NCBI RefSeq assembly: GCF_016704835.1
Contig: NZ_JADIZJ010000021.1
Span: 744,001 to 808,000, forward strand
Reading direction: 5' to 3'
Length of the DNA stretch: 64,000 nucleotides
DNA from: Sphingopyxis sp.
GTDB lineage: Bacteria > Pseudomonadota > Alphaproteobacteria > Sphingomonadales > Sphingomonadaceae
Below, piece by piece: positions 52,468 through 63,553 of the stretch. Numbering within the stretch: position 1 is the stretch's first letter; each line of letters opens with the position of its first letter. Under the pieces are notes generated by a model. It made no database searches. It saw nothing but the letters and a program-made list of their open reading frames with translations, and was not told the DNA's origin. Position numbers and translations under genes: made by a program.

Positions 52468-53841
52468 TTAAAGAGCGCGGAGTTTCGGCATGACCTCATC
52501 GAGTGATTTGCGGATGATGGCAACCATGTCGTCAATCTGTTCGGTCGAAATGACCAGCGGCGGGCACATCACCAGACTGTCGCGGATGCCGCGCACCATG
52601 AGTCCGTTGGCGATGCACGCGTCACGCGCCATCGGCCCCGCGTTCCCCTCGGCCCCGCCAAAGCGCGCGCGCGTTGCCTTGTCGGCGACAATCTCGACCG
52701 CGCCGAGCAGCCCGATCGAGCGCGCTTCGCCGACGAGCGGGTGATCGTTCAAGGTCGCCAGCGCCTTCGCCAGATGCGGCCCTGTGACACCGCCCGTCCG
52801 TTCGACCAGCCCCTCACGCTCGATAATCTCGATATTCTTGAGCGCGACAGCCGCGGCGACCGGGTGCCCCGAATAGGTGAAACCATGAACGAAATCGCCG
52901 CCGGTTTTCAGCACCTCGACGACATGCGCCGCGACCGCAGTCGCCGAAATCGGCAGATAGCCTGAGGACAAGCCTTTCGCCATAGGCATAAGGTCGGGGG
53001 TGAAACCCATCGTCTCATGCCCCCACATCTTGCCGGTGCGCCCGAATCCGCAGATCACTTCGTCGGCGACGATCAGCAAGCCATATTTTCGTGCGACCGC
53101 CTCGACCTTCGGCCAATATCCCTTGGGCGGGATGATCACGCCCCCGGCGCCCTGCACGGGTTCGCCGATGAACGCAGCGCAGTTTTCGGGACCGACCTCC
53201 AGGATCCTGTCCTCGATCGCCTGGACGCACGCGTCGCAGAACTCGTCCTCGGTCATCCCCTGCCCTTCGTTAAAGGCATAGGGCTGACGGACATGCTCGA
53301 CCCCTGGGATCGGCAGGTCGCCCTGCGCGTGCATCGCCTTCATCCCGCCGAGGGAAACCCCCGCGACGGTCGAGCCATGATAGGCATTCCAGCGGCTGAT
53401 AAAGACGGTGCGCTTCGGCTCGCCCTTCAGCTTCCAATAATGGCGCACCATGCGGAAAACCGTGTCATTGGCTTCGCTGCCCGACGCATTGAAAAAGATA
53501 TGCGGCAGGCGGTTGCCGGTCAATTCGGCGATCTTCGCGGCGAGCATCACCGTCGGCGGCGTCGCGGTCTTGAAAAAGGTGTTGTAGAAGGGCAGCTCGC
53601 GCATCTGCGCCGCCGCCGCCTCGACCAGTTCCTCGCGGCCATAGCCGACATTGACGCACCACAGCCCCGCCATCCCGTCGAGGATACGGTGCCCGTCGCC
53701 GTCATGGATATAGCAGCCCTCGGCATGGGTGATGATGCGGCTGCCGCCGAGCTTTTCGATTTCGGCCCAGTCGGCCTGTGCGGGGAGATGGTGCGCGACG
53801 TCGAGGCGGCGCAGTTCGGCGATGTCGTGATTGCGGGGCAT
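52468..53841 (-). CDS. spuC: Putrescine/polyamine-pyruvate aminotransferase (SpuC-like)
   Basis: A 457-residue class III PLP enzyme. Residues for PLP: D260 in LIVADEVICGFGRTG and K289 in MPMAKGLSSGYLP. DGMAGLWCVNVGYGREELVE, YNTFFKTATPPT and SRWNAYHGSTVAG are those of SpuC-type transaminases, which turn putrescine into 4-aminobutanal with pyruvate as acceptor. This offers a route parallel to glutamylation. It runs leftward at the right edge of the polyamine island, after the puuD-like gene. Confidence 0.85.
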   Translation of the reverse strand: MPRNHDIAELRRLDVAHHLPAQADWAEIEKLGGSRIITHAEGCYIHDGDGHRILDGMAGLWCVNVGYGREELVEAAAAQMRELPFYNTFFKTATPPTVMLAAKIAELTGNRLPHIFFNASGSEANDTVFRMVRHYWKLKGEPKRTVFISRWNAYHGSTVAGVSLGGMKAMHAQGDLPIPGVEHVRQPYAFNEGQGMTEDEFCDACVQAIEDRILEVGPENCAAFIGEPVQGAGGVIIPPKGYWPKVEAVARKYGLLIVADEVICGFGRTGKMWGHETMGFTPDLMPMAKGLSSGYLPISATAVAAHVVEVLKTGGDFVHGFTYSGHPVAAAVALKNIEIIEREGLVERTGGVTGPHLAKALATLNDHPLVGEARSIGLLGAVEIVADKATRARFGGAEGNAGPMARDACIANGLMVRGIRDSLVMCPPLVISTEQIDDMVAIIRKSLDEVMPKLRAL

Positions 53842-53866
53842 ATGAAAATTCCTGATTCCTGGAAAC

Positions 53867-53946
53867 CGTGCGCATCGAGCGAAGTCGAGATGCCTCTCGG
53901 CCTTGCGCTACGACGATGGGTGTCTCGACTTCGCTCGACACGAGCG
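53867..53946. repeat. REP-like inverted repeat, family C
   Basis: The left arm (cgtgcgcatcgagcgaagtc, then gagatgcc) and right arm (ggtgtctcgacttcgctcga, then cacgagcg) are inverted copies about 28 bases long. The same arms recur at 59983-60064. It lies between the start of the spuC-like gene and the end of the puuD-like gene. Confidence 0.8.
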
Positions 53947-54024
53947 AAATGAGACCGGTTTTATGGATTCACGGTGAGAAGCTGATCCGAGCCAGATAGC
54001 GATCGTAACGAGTGACACGGCGGT

Positions 54025-54765
54025 TCATAATTCGCCTCTTAACGCACGGCCCAGCAGGTGGAAATAGGTCTGGCTTTCGCCACTATCCTCGGTCGCCCAT
54101 TCGGGATGCCATTGTACCGCAAGCAGTGGCGCGCCATTGGGTCGCGCGCTATAAGCCTCGATTAACCCGTCGGGGGCACGCGCCTCGACGCTCAGCCCTT
54201 GGGCGAGCTGACCTATCCCCTGATAATGCACCGAATTGACCTCAAGCACCGGGGTTCCATAGGTCGCGGCAAGCAGGCCGCCATCGACCAGTTCGACCGA
54301 ATGATGATGATCGAACAACCCGTCGAAATCGGTTTCGTCGGGCGCATGATGGCTGAGCAGCGCCGTGCTTACGGACGTATCGCGGCGCAGCGTCCCGCCC
54401 ATCGCGACGTTGATTTCCTGAAAACCACGGCAGATGCCGAACAGCGGTCGCTGCGCCGCGATCACCGCCTCGACAAGCCCGATCATCATGCGATCGCGGT
54501 CGGGATCGAACGGGCCCTCGCCCGCCGCTCCATCGCCATAGCGCGCGGGTTCCACATTCGACGGCGTTCCCGTCAGCAACACCCCGTCGAGGCGCCCGAC
54601 GACCTCGGCCGCGCGCATGAAATCAGGGAGCGACGGTATGATCAGCGCCGCACAGTCGGCATATTGCATCGCCGCGGTCGCATAACGGTTCATCACCGCC
54701 TGCGCGGTCTCGACCCCGACGGTGCGGTTGCATGCGATGATGCCAAGAACAGGGCGCGCGGACAT
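54025..54765 (-). CDS. puuD: Gamma-glutamyl-GABA hydrolase (PuuD-like)
   Basis: A 246-residue class I glutamine-amidotransferase-fold hydrolase, starting at ATG 54765 (MSARPVLGII). The catalytic Cys is in FGICRGFQEINVAMGG, and the His/Glu pair is in QWHPEWA. It would free GABA from gamma-glutamyl-GABA at the end of the glutamylation route. GTPSNVEPARYG is a block typical of PuuD. It follows glk by 43 bases and may share its transcript. Confidence 0.9.
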   Translation of the reverse strand: MSARPVLGIIACNRTVGVETAQAVMNRYATAAMQYADCAALIIPSLPDFMRAAEVVGRLDGVLLTGTPSNVEPARYGDGAAGEGPFDPDRDRMMIGLVEAVIAAQRPLFGICRGFQEINVAMGGTLRRDTSVSTALLSHHAPDETDFDGLFDHHHSVELVDGGLLAATYGTPVLEVNSVHYQGIGQLAQGLSVEARAPDGLIEAYSARPNGAPLLAVQWHPEWATEDSGESQTYFHLLGRALRGEL

Positions 54766-54808
54766 GATTCCAAGCTGCCGATTTTCGTCGGCCAGCGCCA
54801 GCGGATTC

Positions 54809-55777
54809 TCAGGCAAACTGCCGCGCGAAAGCGGCCGCGGCACCGAACAACCCCGGCTGCGGGTGAGTGATGAGCTTCACTGGCAGCGCCGACATGAAAC
54901 CCTCGAACCTCCCCTTTTCGATAAAGCGTTCGGGAAAGCCCGATCGCACGAGGCTGTCGCGGATCCGAAGGCCGAGGCCGCCCGCGATAACGACGCCGCT
55001 GGCGCCTTGTGCCAGCGCCAGGTCGCCCGCCACGCTGCCGAGTGACAAGCAGAAGCGATCGACCGCCGCCGCCGCAAGGCTGTCCTGCCCGCCGAGCGCA
55101 TTGGTCCAGATCGCCTTGTCGTCCAGCGGCGTCACGGCGCGGCCTTCGAGGCCCGCCAGCGTCTCGTAAATATCGACGATCCCCGGCCCCGAAACGATCC
55201 GTTCGATCGACACGCGCCGGTGGCGCTTGCGCAGCCGCGCGAGGATCGCATCCTCGATGCTATCGAGCGGCGCAAAGTCGATATGCCCGCCCTCGGTTGC
55301 CTGGACGCGATAATCCGAACCGTCGCGCCAGATATGCGCGACGCCCAGCCCGGTGCCGGGACCGATGACGCTGATCGTACCGGTGGCGGGAAGCGGTTCG
55401 TCGGGACCGGTGAGTCGTTCGAAATAGCTGTCGTCGGCCTGTGCGACCGCGTGACCGACCGCTTCGAAATCATTGACCAGCACATGCCGATCGACGCCCA
55501 ACTTCTCGCCGATCAGCGCCGGACGGATGATCCACGGATTGTTGGTAAAGCGAATGATCTCGCCGCGCGTCGGCCCGGCGATGGCGATCGCCACCGCGCG
55601 CGGCAAACCGCCCTGACGCTCGGCGAAATCCTCCCACGCGGTCTGAAAACTCGCATGATCCTTGGTGTGCAGCGTTGTCGCCTCGCCCAGCGCCGCGACG
55701 CGGCCGCGATCGATCTCGGCCATTGCAAAGCGCGCGTGGGTGCCGCCAATATCGACTGTGACGATGCGTTCGCTCAT
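54809..55777 (-). CDS. glk: Glucokinase
   Basis: A 322-residue ROK-less, Glk-family sugar kinase that makes glucose-6-phosphate with ATP. Start ATG 55777 (MSERIVTVDIGGTHARFAMA). The phosphate-binding DIGGTHARF, the sugar-binding NDFEAVGHAVA, the glycine-rich GPGTGLGVAHI, and EGGHIDFAP are the family motifs. It lies just left of the tRNA-Arg gene and right of the puuD-like gene; a link to polyamine use is not evident. Confidence 0.93.
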   Translation of the reverse strand: MSERIVTVDIGGTHARFAMAEIDRGRVAALGEATTLHTKDHASFQTAWEDFAERQGGLPRAVAIAIAGPTRGEIIRFTNNPWIIRPALIGEKLGVDRHVLVNDFEAVGHAVAQADDSYFERLTGPDEPLPATGTISVIGPGTGLGVAHIWRDGSDYRVQATEGGHIDFAPLDSIEDAILARLRKRHRRVSIERIVSGPGIVDIYETLAGLEGRAVTPLDDKAIWTNALGGQDSLAAAAVDRFCLSLGSVAGDLALAQGASGVVIAGGLGLRIRDSLVRSGFPERFIEKGRFEGFMSALPVKLITHPQPGLFGAAAAFARQFA

Positions 55778-55884
55778 ATCTCTCCCTCGCGCCGATCCGT
55801 TACGGCTTGCTCGACAGCGGGAATGTCGCATGGCCCGCGGCGATGCAACAGCGCATAGCGGTCGAAGACGGCGATGGGAGGAAA

Positions 55885-55961
55885 TGGTGCACCCGGAGCG
55901 ATTCGAACGCCCGACCTCCAGATTCGTAGTCTGATGCTCTATCCAGCTGAGCTACGGGTGC
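55885..55961 (-). tRNA. tRNA-Arg (anticodon ACG)
   Basis: Read on the minus strand the acceptor stem GCACCCG (5' end at 55961) pairs with CGGGTGC, followed by discriminator A and an encoded CCA (55887-55885). The D arm holds AGCTCAGCTGGATAGAGC; the anticodon stem TCAGA/TCTGG encloses the loop CTACGAA, giving anticodon ACG; the T loop is GTTCGAATC. ACG is edited to ICG and reads CGU, CGC and CGA. It ends close to the glk start. Confidence 0.97.
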
Positions 55962-56005
55962 GTGGAGAGGCGCCTTTAAGGGGCGCCGCGTGGGCGCGCA
56001 ACCCC

Positions 56006-56533
56006 CTATTTCAGCTTTGTGACCGTGGCGCAGGACGATTGACGGCGCACCGCATCAAGCCCGCCGATTTCCTTGGGGTCTTTCAAAAGCAGGCGGATCA
56101 GCGCGATGCCGCGATCATGGTTTGCGCGGACAACCTCGGCACCCGCGGGGACCGCCTGCCCTTCGCGCGCGAGCACGATTCGGAACGGCTTACCCACCGC
56201 CTCAACATCGTTGCGGACAAAGATCACGTCGGTCGCCGCATCAAAAATGCTAAGCGAGCTGTAACGGCCCGGCACCGGCGTCACGTCGATCGCCAGCGGC
56301 CCCACCGAGAGGTCGTAAGGACAGCTGGAATAAGCAAGATCGGGGCTGGGCCGCACCACCGGCTGGCGATTCGGATTAGCCAGATTTCCATAGGACATGG
56401 TGTTCACACCAGCCTGCCCCAGTCGCTCCATTGCGACGTTCATCAGGCCGTAGGGGATCGCGCCGATTGCCACCCATGCGGTCGCAGCGGCAAGGATGAG
56501 ACCGAAAGCAAGCGGGCCGAGCCAGTTACGCAT
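56006..56533 (-). CDS. DUF1254-type protein
   Basis: A 175-residue exported protein with one N-terminal hydrophobic segment (LGPLAFGLILAAATAWVAIG). The rest resembles DUF1254: NTMSYGNLANPNRQPVVRPS, then YDLSVGPLAIDVTPVPGRY and SLSIFDAATDVIFV. In many bacteria DUF1254 and DUF1214 form one protein of about 450 residues; here each is a separate gene, one base apart. Function is unknown. Confidence 0.75.
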   Translation of the reverse strand: MRNWLGPLAFGLILAAATAWVAIGAIPYGLMNVAMERLGQAGVNTMSYGNLANPNRQPVVRPSPDLAYSSCPYDLSVGPLAIDVTPVPGRYSSLSIFDAATDVIFVRNDVEAVGKPFRIVLAREGQAVPAGAEVVRANHDRGIALIRLLLKDPKEIGGLDAVRRQSSCATVTKLK

Positions 56534-56534
56534 C

Positions 56535-57110
56535 TCAGCAGCCCTCCTTCACGATTTGCGGTAGCACCGCCTTGGCCGGATCGGCGCGGAACGCTTGACC
56601 CGGATTGTACATGCGGAGCGTCAGGTGAAAGGGCTGGCCCTTGGTACCCGGCAACCATGCACCATCGGCGGGTCTGGTCGGCGAAATGGCGACGCGCCAT
56701 TCGCCCTTGGCATCGATTGCGACATTGGCGCCGTTGACCGACCAGATGTCCGCAGGGTTGGCAACCAGATAACCGGCTTCGTCATAGATGGTAACGCTCC
56801 ACCAGCGCGCGTCGAGCGGCTTGCCCGACAGGCGGTAGCGGCAATTGCCATCGAGCTTCGCGCCTGCGGCGTCAGATTTGGCCGACCAATAGACGGTTTC
56901 CTTGGCGGGCAGCGCGAGCAAGCCAGCGCGCGCGACCATGGCGCGCGTAATCGGGTCGGTCGCCTTGGTGCCAAAGCCCAGCGAGGTCGTCCACGGCCCG
57001 TTGGCGATCGCGCCGTTGGTGAGCCCGCCGCCGGTGAGCGCCCAAGCGGCGCCAAGGCCGACGGCCAGGCCGCCGACCACGGTGATCGCATAGCGGTGCC
57101 AGCTTTTCAT
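56535..57110 (-). CDS. DUF1214-type protein
   Basis: A 191-residue exported protein from ATG 57110 with an N-terminal hydrophobic segment (YAITVVGGLAVGLGAAWALT). DUF1214 features are YRLSGKPLDARWWSVTIYDE, ISPTRPADGAWLPG and the C-terminal PFHLTLRMYNP. It overlaps the operon space with the DUF1254-type gene, stop to start by one base. The two probably work together in the envelope. Confidence 0.78.
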   Translation of the reverse strand: MKSWHRYAITVVGGLAVGLGAAWALTGGGLTNGAIANGPWTTSLGFGTKATDPITRAMVARAGLLALPAKETVYWSAKSDAAGAKLDGNCRYRLSGKPLDARWWSVTIYDEAGYLVANPADIWSVNGANVAIDAKGEWRVAISPTRPADGAWLPGTKGQPFHLTLRMYNPGQAFRADPAKAVLPQIVKEGC

Positions 57111-57127
57111 ATGCCCCCTCCCCCCAC

Positions 57128-57209
57128 GATCGTCATCCCGGCGATGGCCGGGATCTCGACCTCGCTTCATTATCCGAAGGGGAGACCCCGGCCTTCGCAG
57201 GGCGACGAT
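57128..57209. repeat. REP-like inverted repeat, family D
   Basis: The left arm begins gatcgtcatcccggcgatgg, and the right arm (57180-57209, ggagaccccggccttcgcag, then ggcgacgat) is its imperfect inverted copy, about 30 bases each. The ccggcgatggccgg type core recalls the element inside glyS at 60336-60417. It fills the gap between the DUF1214 gene start and the ppdK stop. Confidence 0.7.
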
Positions 57210-57210
57210 A

Positions 57211-59874
<2,664 letters not shown>

Positions 59875-59982
59875 ATGCTCCTGCTGCCCCGGGGAGGAGG
59901 TTGCGCGGGGGAATAGGGGGGAGATCAGCTATCGTCGATTCAGATTTACTTCGTTCGTTATAAGCTACCCGGCATCTCAAAC

Positions 59983-60064
59983 CCCGTTCGCATCGAGCGA
60001 AGTCGAGATGCCTATCGGTCGTGCTCGCCTTCCCGGTGTCTCGACTTCGCTCGACACGAACGGG
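59983..60064. repeat. REP-like inverted repeat, family C
   Basis: The arms 59983-60012 (cccgttcgcatcgagcgaag, then tcgagatgcc) and 60035-60064 (ggtgtctcgacttcgctcga, then cacgaacggg) are 30-base inverted copies with few mismatches. They match the element at 53867-53946. It lies between ppdK and the end of glyS. Confidence 0.85.
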
Positions 60065-60078
60065 AATGGAAGGTCGGT

Positions 60079-62205
60079 TTACCCCTCGATCTTCGAGAAA
60101 TCGGCGACGCCATGCACCGCGCCGGTAAATCGGGCGAGCAGGCCGAGCCGATAGGCGCGGACCGCTTCGTCGGGATCGTTGACCATTACACCGTCGAAAA
60201 AGGCGTCGATCGGGGCGCGGAGCGACGCGAGTGCGGCCATCGCGTCGGTGAAGCGTTCTTCGGCGACTGCGGTCGAGGCAGCGGGTTCGGCGGTGTTGAG
60301 AGCCGCGAGCAGGGTGGCGTCATGCACCGTCATGCTCTCCGGCGAAAGCCGGAGTCCAGGGCGTGCATCCGTCTCGGTGGGTTCTGCGCAGCCCTGGGCT
60401 CCGGCGTTCGCCGGAGAACCTTGACCCGCCTGCTTCAAAATATTCGCCGCGCGCTTATAACCCGCCAGCAAATTCGCCCCGTCGTCAGTCGCCATAAAAG
60501 CCTGCAACGCGTTCACGCGCGCAAGCAAACGGACGAGATCATCCTCGCCGCCGAGCGCGAACACCGCATCGATCAGGTCGTGACGGACCCCGGCTTCTCG
60601 CTGCTGGACCTTGAGGCGGTCGGCGAAAAAGGCTGCCAGCTTCTTTTCGGTGTGGCCTTCCCAGACAACCCCGAACTTATCGAGATCATCTTCAACAGCC
60701 TTCAGCAGCACCTGTTCCAAGCGGAAACGCAGGTCGTTCCGTAGAATGATTGCAATCACGCCCAAGGCCGCACGCCGCAAAGCGAACGGATCTTTCGATC
60801 CGGTCGGTGCTTCATCGATCAGCACGAAAAATTGGGTGAAAACGTCCAGCTTATCCGCCAACGCCACAGCCACCGTTACCGGCGCCGTCGGCACGTCATC
60901 GCCCTGCCCGACCGGCTTGTAATGATCGCGGATCGCATCCGCGACCGCATCGCCCAAACCTTCGGCGCGGGCGTAGTAGCCGCCCATCAGACCTTGCAGT
61001 TCGGGGAATTCGCCGACCATTTCGGTGACGAGATCGGCCTTCGCCAGTTTCGCCGCCTGCCGCGCAAGCGCGGGGTCGCAATTCGGCACGATGCCTTCGC
61101 TTGCCAGCCATTCGGCCAGCTTCGCAACCCGCTCGACCTTGTCCGCAACCGTCCCCAGCTTCTCGTGGAACGTAATCCGGTCCAGCTTCTTCGCATGATC
61201 GGCCAGCGCCGTCTTGCGATCCTGCTCCCAAAAGAAGCGCGCGTCCGACAAGCGCGCCGCGAGCACCTTGCGGTTCCCCGCAACAATCTCTGCCCCGCCA
61301 TCGACCGCATCGATATTCGCGGTGCAGACAAAGCCATTCGCCAGCTTGCCCGCCGCGTCGTTCACGACGAAGTATTTCTGATTCACCCGCGCGGTCAGTT
61401 GGATGACCTCGGGCGGCACTTCCAGAAACGCTTCGTCAAAGCGCCCCACCAGCGGCACCGGCCATTCGGTGAGGCCGGCATTCTCGATCACCAGCCCCTC
61501 GTCCGCTACCAGCGTCAACCCCGCGTCGGCCGCGGCCTTCGCGGCACCGTCACGGATCATCGCCTGACGTTCCTCATGATCGACGATGACATGGCAGGCG
61601 CGCAGCTTTTCGGCATAGTCGGATGCCGAACCGATGGTGATTTCGCCGGGACAATGGAAACGGTGGCCGCGCGTCGCGTAGTCCGACGCGACCCCGCCAA
61701 CTTCGCACGGAATCAATTCTTCACCAAAGATCGCAACAATACCCGACAGAGGGCGCACCCAGCGCAGGCTCTCGCTGCTCGCACTGTCCTTGCCCCAGCG
61801 CATCGACTTGGGCCAAGCGAAGGCGCGGATGATTGCGGGGACCGCCTCGGCGAGCACCTCGGCGGTCGCGCGGCCGGGCTTGTCGATCACGGCGAAATAC
61901 ACGCCGTCGCGATCTTCAAGCTGATCCTGCGTCAGGCCGGTCTTGCGCAGGAAGCCTTCGAGCGCCTGCGGCGGCGCGCTGCTGCGCGGCCCCTTGAGTT
62001 CTTCGCTAACCGCGGCGGTCGCTTCGGGCAGATCCCTGGCGATCAGCGCGAGGCGGCGCGGGGTCGACCAGATGGTGAGGTCGCCAACCGAGATGCCCGC
62101 GGCGGCGAGTTGCGCACGGAACAGCTTTTCGAGCTCGGCGCGCGCGCCGGCCTGCATCCGCGCCGGGATTTCCTCGCTGCGCAGTTCGAGAAGAAAGTCG
62201 GTCAC
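60079..62205 (-). CDS. glyS: Glycyl-tRNA synthetase beta subunit, with in-frame palindrome
   Basis: A 708-residue subunit of the tetrameric bacterial glycyl-tRNA synthetase, starting at GTG 62205 (VTDFLLELRSEEIPARMQAG) and overlapping glyQ by four bases. Family blocks: LELRSEEIPARM, RVNQKYFVVND, FFWEQDRKTALADH, FHEKLGTVADKVER and DPFALRRAALGVI. The C-terminal region ends RLGLLARFTGAVHGVADFSK. Residues about 597-624 (GSPANAGAQGCAEP and on) are encoded by an 82-base palindrome and replace nothing obvious. The reading frame stays open through it, so the protein likely carries a surface insert of about 28 residues. Confidence 0.93.
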   Translation of the reverse strand: MTDFLLELRSEEIPARMQAGARAELEKLFRAQLAAAGISVGDLTIWSTPRRLALIARDLPEATAAVSEELKGPRSSAPPQALEGFLRKTGLTQDQLEDRDGVYFAVIDKPGRATAEVLAEAVPAIIRAFAWPKSMRWGKDSASSESLRWVRPLSGIVAIFGEELIPCEVGGVASDYATRGHRFHCPGEITIGSASDYAEKLRACHVIVDHEERQAMIRDGAAKAAADAGLTLVADEGLVIENAGLTEWPVPLVGRFDEAFLEVPPEVIQLTARVNQKYFVVNDAAGKLANGFVCTANIDAVDGGAEIVAGNRKVLAARLSDARFFWEQDRKTALADHAKKLDRITFHEKLGTVADKVERVAKLAEWLASEGIVPNCDPALARQAAKLAKADLVTEMVGEFPELQGLMGGYYARAEGLGDAVADAIRDHYKPVGQGDDVPTAPVTVAVALADKLDVFTQFFVLIDEAPTGSKDPFALRRAALGVIAIILRNDLRFRLEQVLLKAVEDDLDKFGVVWEGHTEKKLAAFFADRLKVQQREAGVRHDLIDAVFALGGEDDLVRLLARVNALQAFMATDDGANLLAGYKRAANILKQAGQGSPANAGAQGCAEPTETDARPGLRLSPESMTVHDATLLAALNTAEPAASTAVAEERFTDAMAALASLRAPIDAFFDGVMVNDPDEAVRAYRLGLLARFTGAVHGVADFSKIEG
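60336..60417. repeat. Palindromic element inserted inside glyS
   Basis: The arms 60336-60362 (tctccggcgaaagccggagt, then ccagggc) and 60391-60417 are 27-base inverted copies matching at 25 positions, around a 28-base centre. Each arm is itself a hairpin (ctccggc/gccggag). It lies wholly within coding DNA and keeps the glyS frame. Intergenic relatives of similar type are at 57128-57209. Confidence 0.88.
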
Positions 62206-63125
62206 AGCACCCACCCCGGATATTTCGCGGCCCAGCGTTCGGACTGGCTGTCGATCCACGCCTTGCAGCTGCCTTTTGCGAGGTCGCGGACGCGCGCCAT
62301 ATAATTGGCGCGTTCCTGAACGCTGATCACGCCGCGTGCCTGGAGCAGGTTGAAGAGGTGGCTCGCCTCGATTGCCTGGTCATAGGCGGCGAGCGGGACG
62401 TTCGCTTCGATCGCGCGCTGGCATTCGGCCTCGGCCGCCTTGAACCCCGCAAACAGGCTGTCGGTGTCAGCGACCTCGAAATTCCATTTCGAGAACTGGC
62501 GCTCATTTTCGAGGAACACATCGCCATAGCTGACCCCCGGCACGTCGCCGACGGGGTCGGAGAAGCGGAGGTCGTACACGTTGTCGACATTCTGGATATA
62601 CATGGCGAGGCGTTCGAGCCCATAGGTCAGCTCGCCCGCGACGGGCTTGCAGTCGAAGCCGCCCATCTGCTGGAAATAAGTGAACTGCGTGACTTCCATC
62701 CCGTCACACCAGACTTCCCAGCCCAGTCCCCATGCGCCCAGCGTCGGCGATTCCCAGTCATCCTCGACAAAACGGATGTCGTGGAGCAGCGGGTCGATGC
62801 CGATCGCGGCCAGCGAACCCAGATATTGTTCCTGCAGGTCGGCGGGCGATGGCTTCAGGATCACCTGATATTGGTAATAATGCTGGAGCCGGTTCGGATT
62901 CTCGCCATAGCGGCCGTCGGTCGGGCGGCGGCTCGGCTGGACATAGGCGACGTTCCACGGTTCGGGACCAAGGCTGCGCAGGGTGGTCGCAGGGTGAAAG
63001 GTCCCGGCGCCGACGCGCATGTCATAGGGTTGCAGGATCGCACAGCCGCGGGCGCCCCAATAGGCGTGCAGCGTCAGGATCATGTCCTGAAAGCTTAACG
63101 ATTTCATCTCCGCCGCGTCCGCCAC
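62202..63125 (-). CDS. glyQ: Glycyl-tRNA synthetase alpha subunit
   Basis: A 307-residue class II catalytic subunit. Motifs are LSFQDMILTLHAYWGARGC at the start, QPYDMRVGAGTFHPATTLRS, WNVAYVQPSRRPTDGRYGEN (motif 2 region) and ELTYGLERLAMYIQNVDNVY (motif 3 region). Length is normal. It heads the glyQ-glyS-ppdK group and is divergent from the XRE regulator, with 212 bases between. Confidence 0.97.
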   Translation of the reverse strand: MADAAEMKSLSFQDMILTLHAYWGARGCAILQPYDMRVGAGTFHPATTLRSLGPEPWNVAYVQPSRRPTDGRYGENPNRLQHYYQYQVILKPSPADLQEQYLGSLAAIGIDPLLHDIRFVEDDWESPTLGAWGLGWEVWCDGMEVTQFTYFQQMGGFDCKPVAGELTYGLERLAMYIQNVDNVYDLRFSDPVGDVPGVSYGDVFLENERQFSKWNFEVADTDSLFAGFKAAEAECQRAIEANVPLAAYDQAIEASHLFNLLQARGVISVQERANYMARVRDLAKGSCKAWIDSQSERWAAKYPGWVL

Positions 63126-63259
63126 TGTCCGCTCTTTCGCAGGTGCAACAAGTGATGCCGCCCTTGGCGCAGCGGGCGCGCAGGGTCAAGGCGCGTGGGG
63201 CGTGGATGTTGGCGAAAGTGCCACGTAGCGCGACATGGCGCGGCAAATGTAAGGTCTTG

Positions 63260-63314
63260 TTGACACAGTCAGCGAATCATGTCATTTAGTCATGGTAACC
63301 TGACATACGGTCAG
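63260..63314 (+). promoter_or_regulatory. Candidate promoter and operator of the XRE gene
   Basis: TTGACA at 63260-63265 is a perfect -35 box; CATTTA 17 bases later (63283-63288) is a weak -10. Downstream, CTGAC-N5-GTCAG (63300-63314) is a perfect inverted repeat, and ATGTCA (63279) with TGACAT (63301) form a wider one. These TGACA/TGTCA repeats just before the regulator suggest it controls itself. Confidence 0.45.
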
Positions 63315-63337
63315 TTTTGCCTGACAACGGATCGACG

Positions 63338-63553
63338 ATGAACAACCAGCTGAAGGTGCTGCGCGCGATGCGGAACTGGAGCCAGGCCGAGCTGGCTGAC
63401 CGGCTCGACGTATCGCGGCAGGCGGTGAACGCGATCGAGACGGGGAAATACGACCCGTCGCTGCCGCTCGCATTCAAACTGGCACGATTGTTCGCGATGC
63501 CGATCGAGGAGATTTTCGACGATGGCCATGAAGGACATGACAATGGACATTGA
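63338..63553 (+). CDS. Small XRE-family transcriptional regulator
   Basis: A 71-residue helix-turn-helix protein from ATG 63338 (MNNQLKVLRAMRNWSQAELA), behind GGATCGACG. The HTH is QAELADRLDVSRQAVNAIE, followed by KYDPSLPLAFKLARLF and an acidic tail IEEIFDDGHEGHD. This is the compact YgzD/Cro-like type found next to small membrane proteins. It overlaps the next gene's start and probably regulates it. Confidence 0.9.
   Translation: MNNQLKVLRAMRNWSQAELADRLDVSRQAVNAIETGKYDPSLPLAFKLARLFAMPIEEIFDDGHEGHDNGH

Noticed and set aside
53017..53952. 311-residue frame antisense to the spuC-like gene
   Set aside because: Ends inside a palindrome and has no recognisable domain.
55885..55961. tRNA-Arg as an integration site
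   Set aside because: No integrase, direct repeat of the tRNA end or foreign-looking genes lie nearby.
60832..62304. 490-residue frame antisense to glyS
   Set aside because: The sense strand encodes an unmistakable GlyS; the antisense product is low-complexity and unlike any family.
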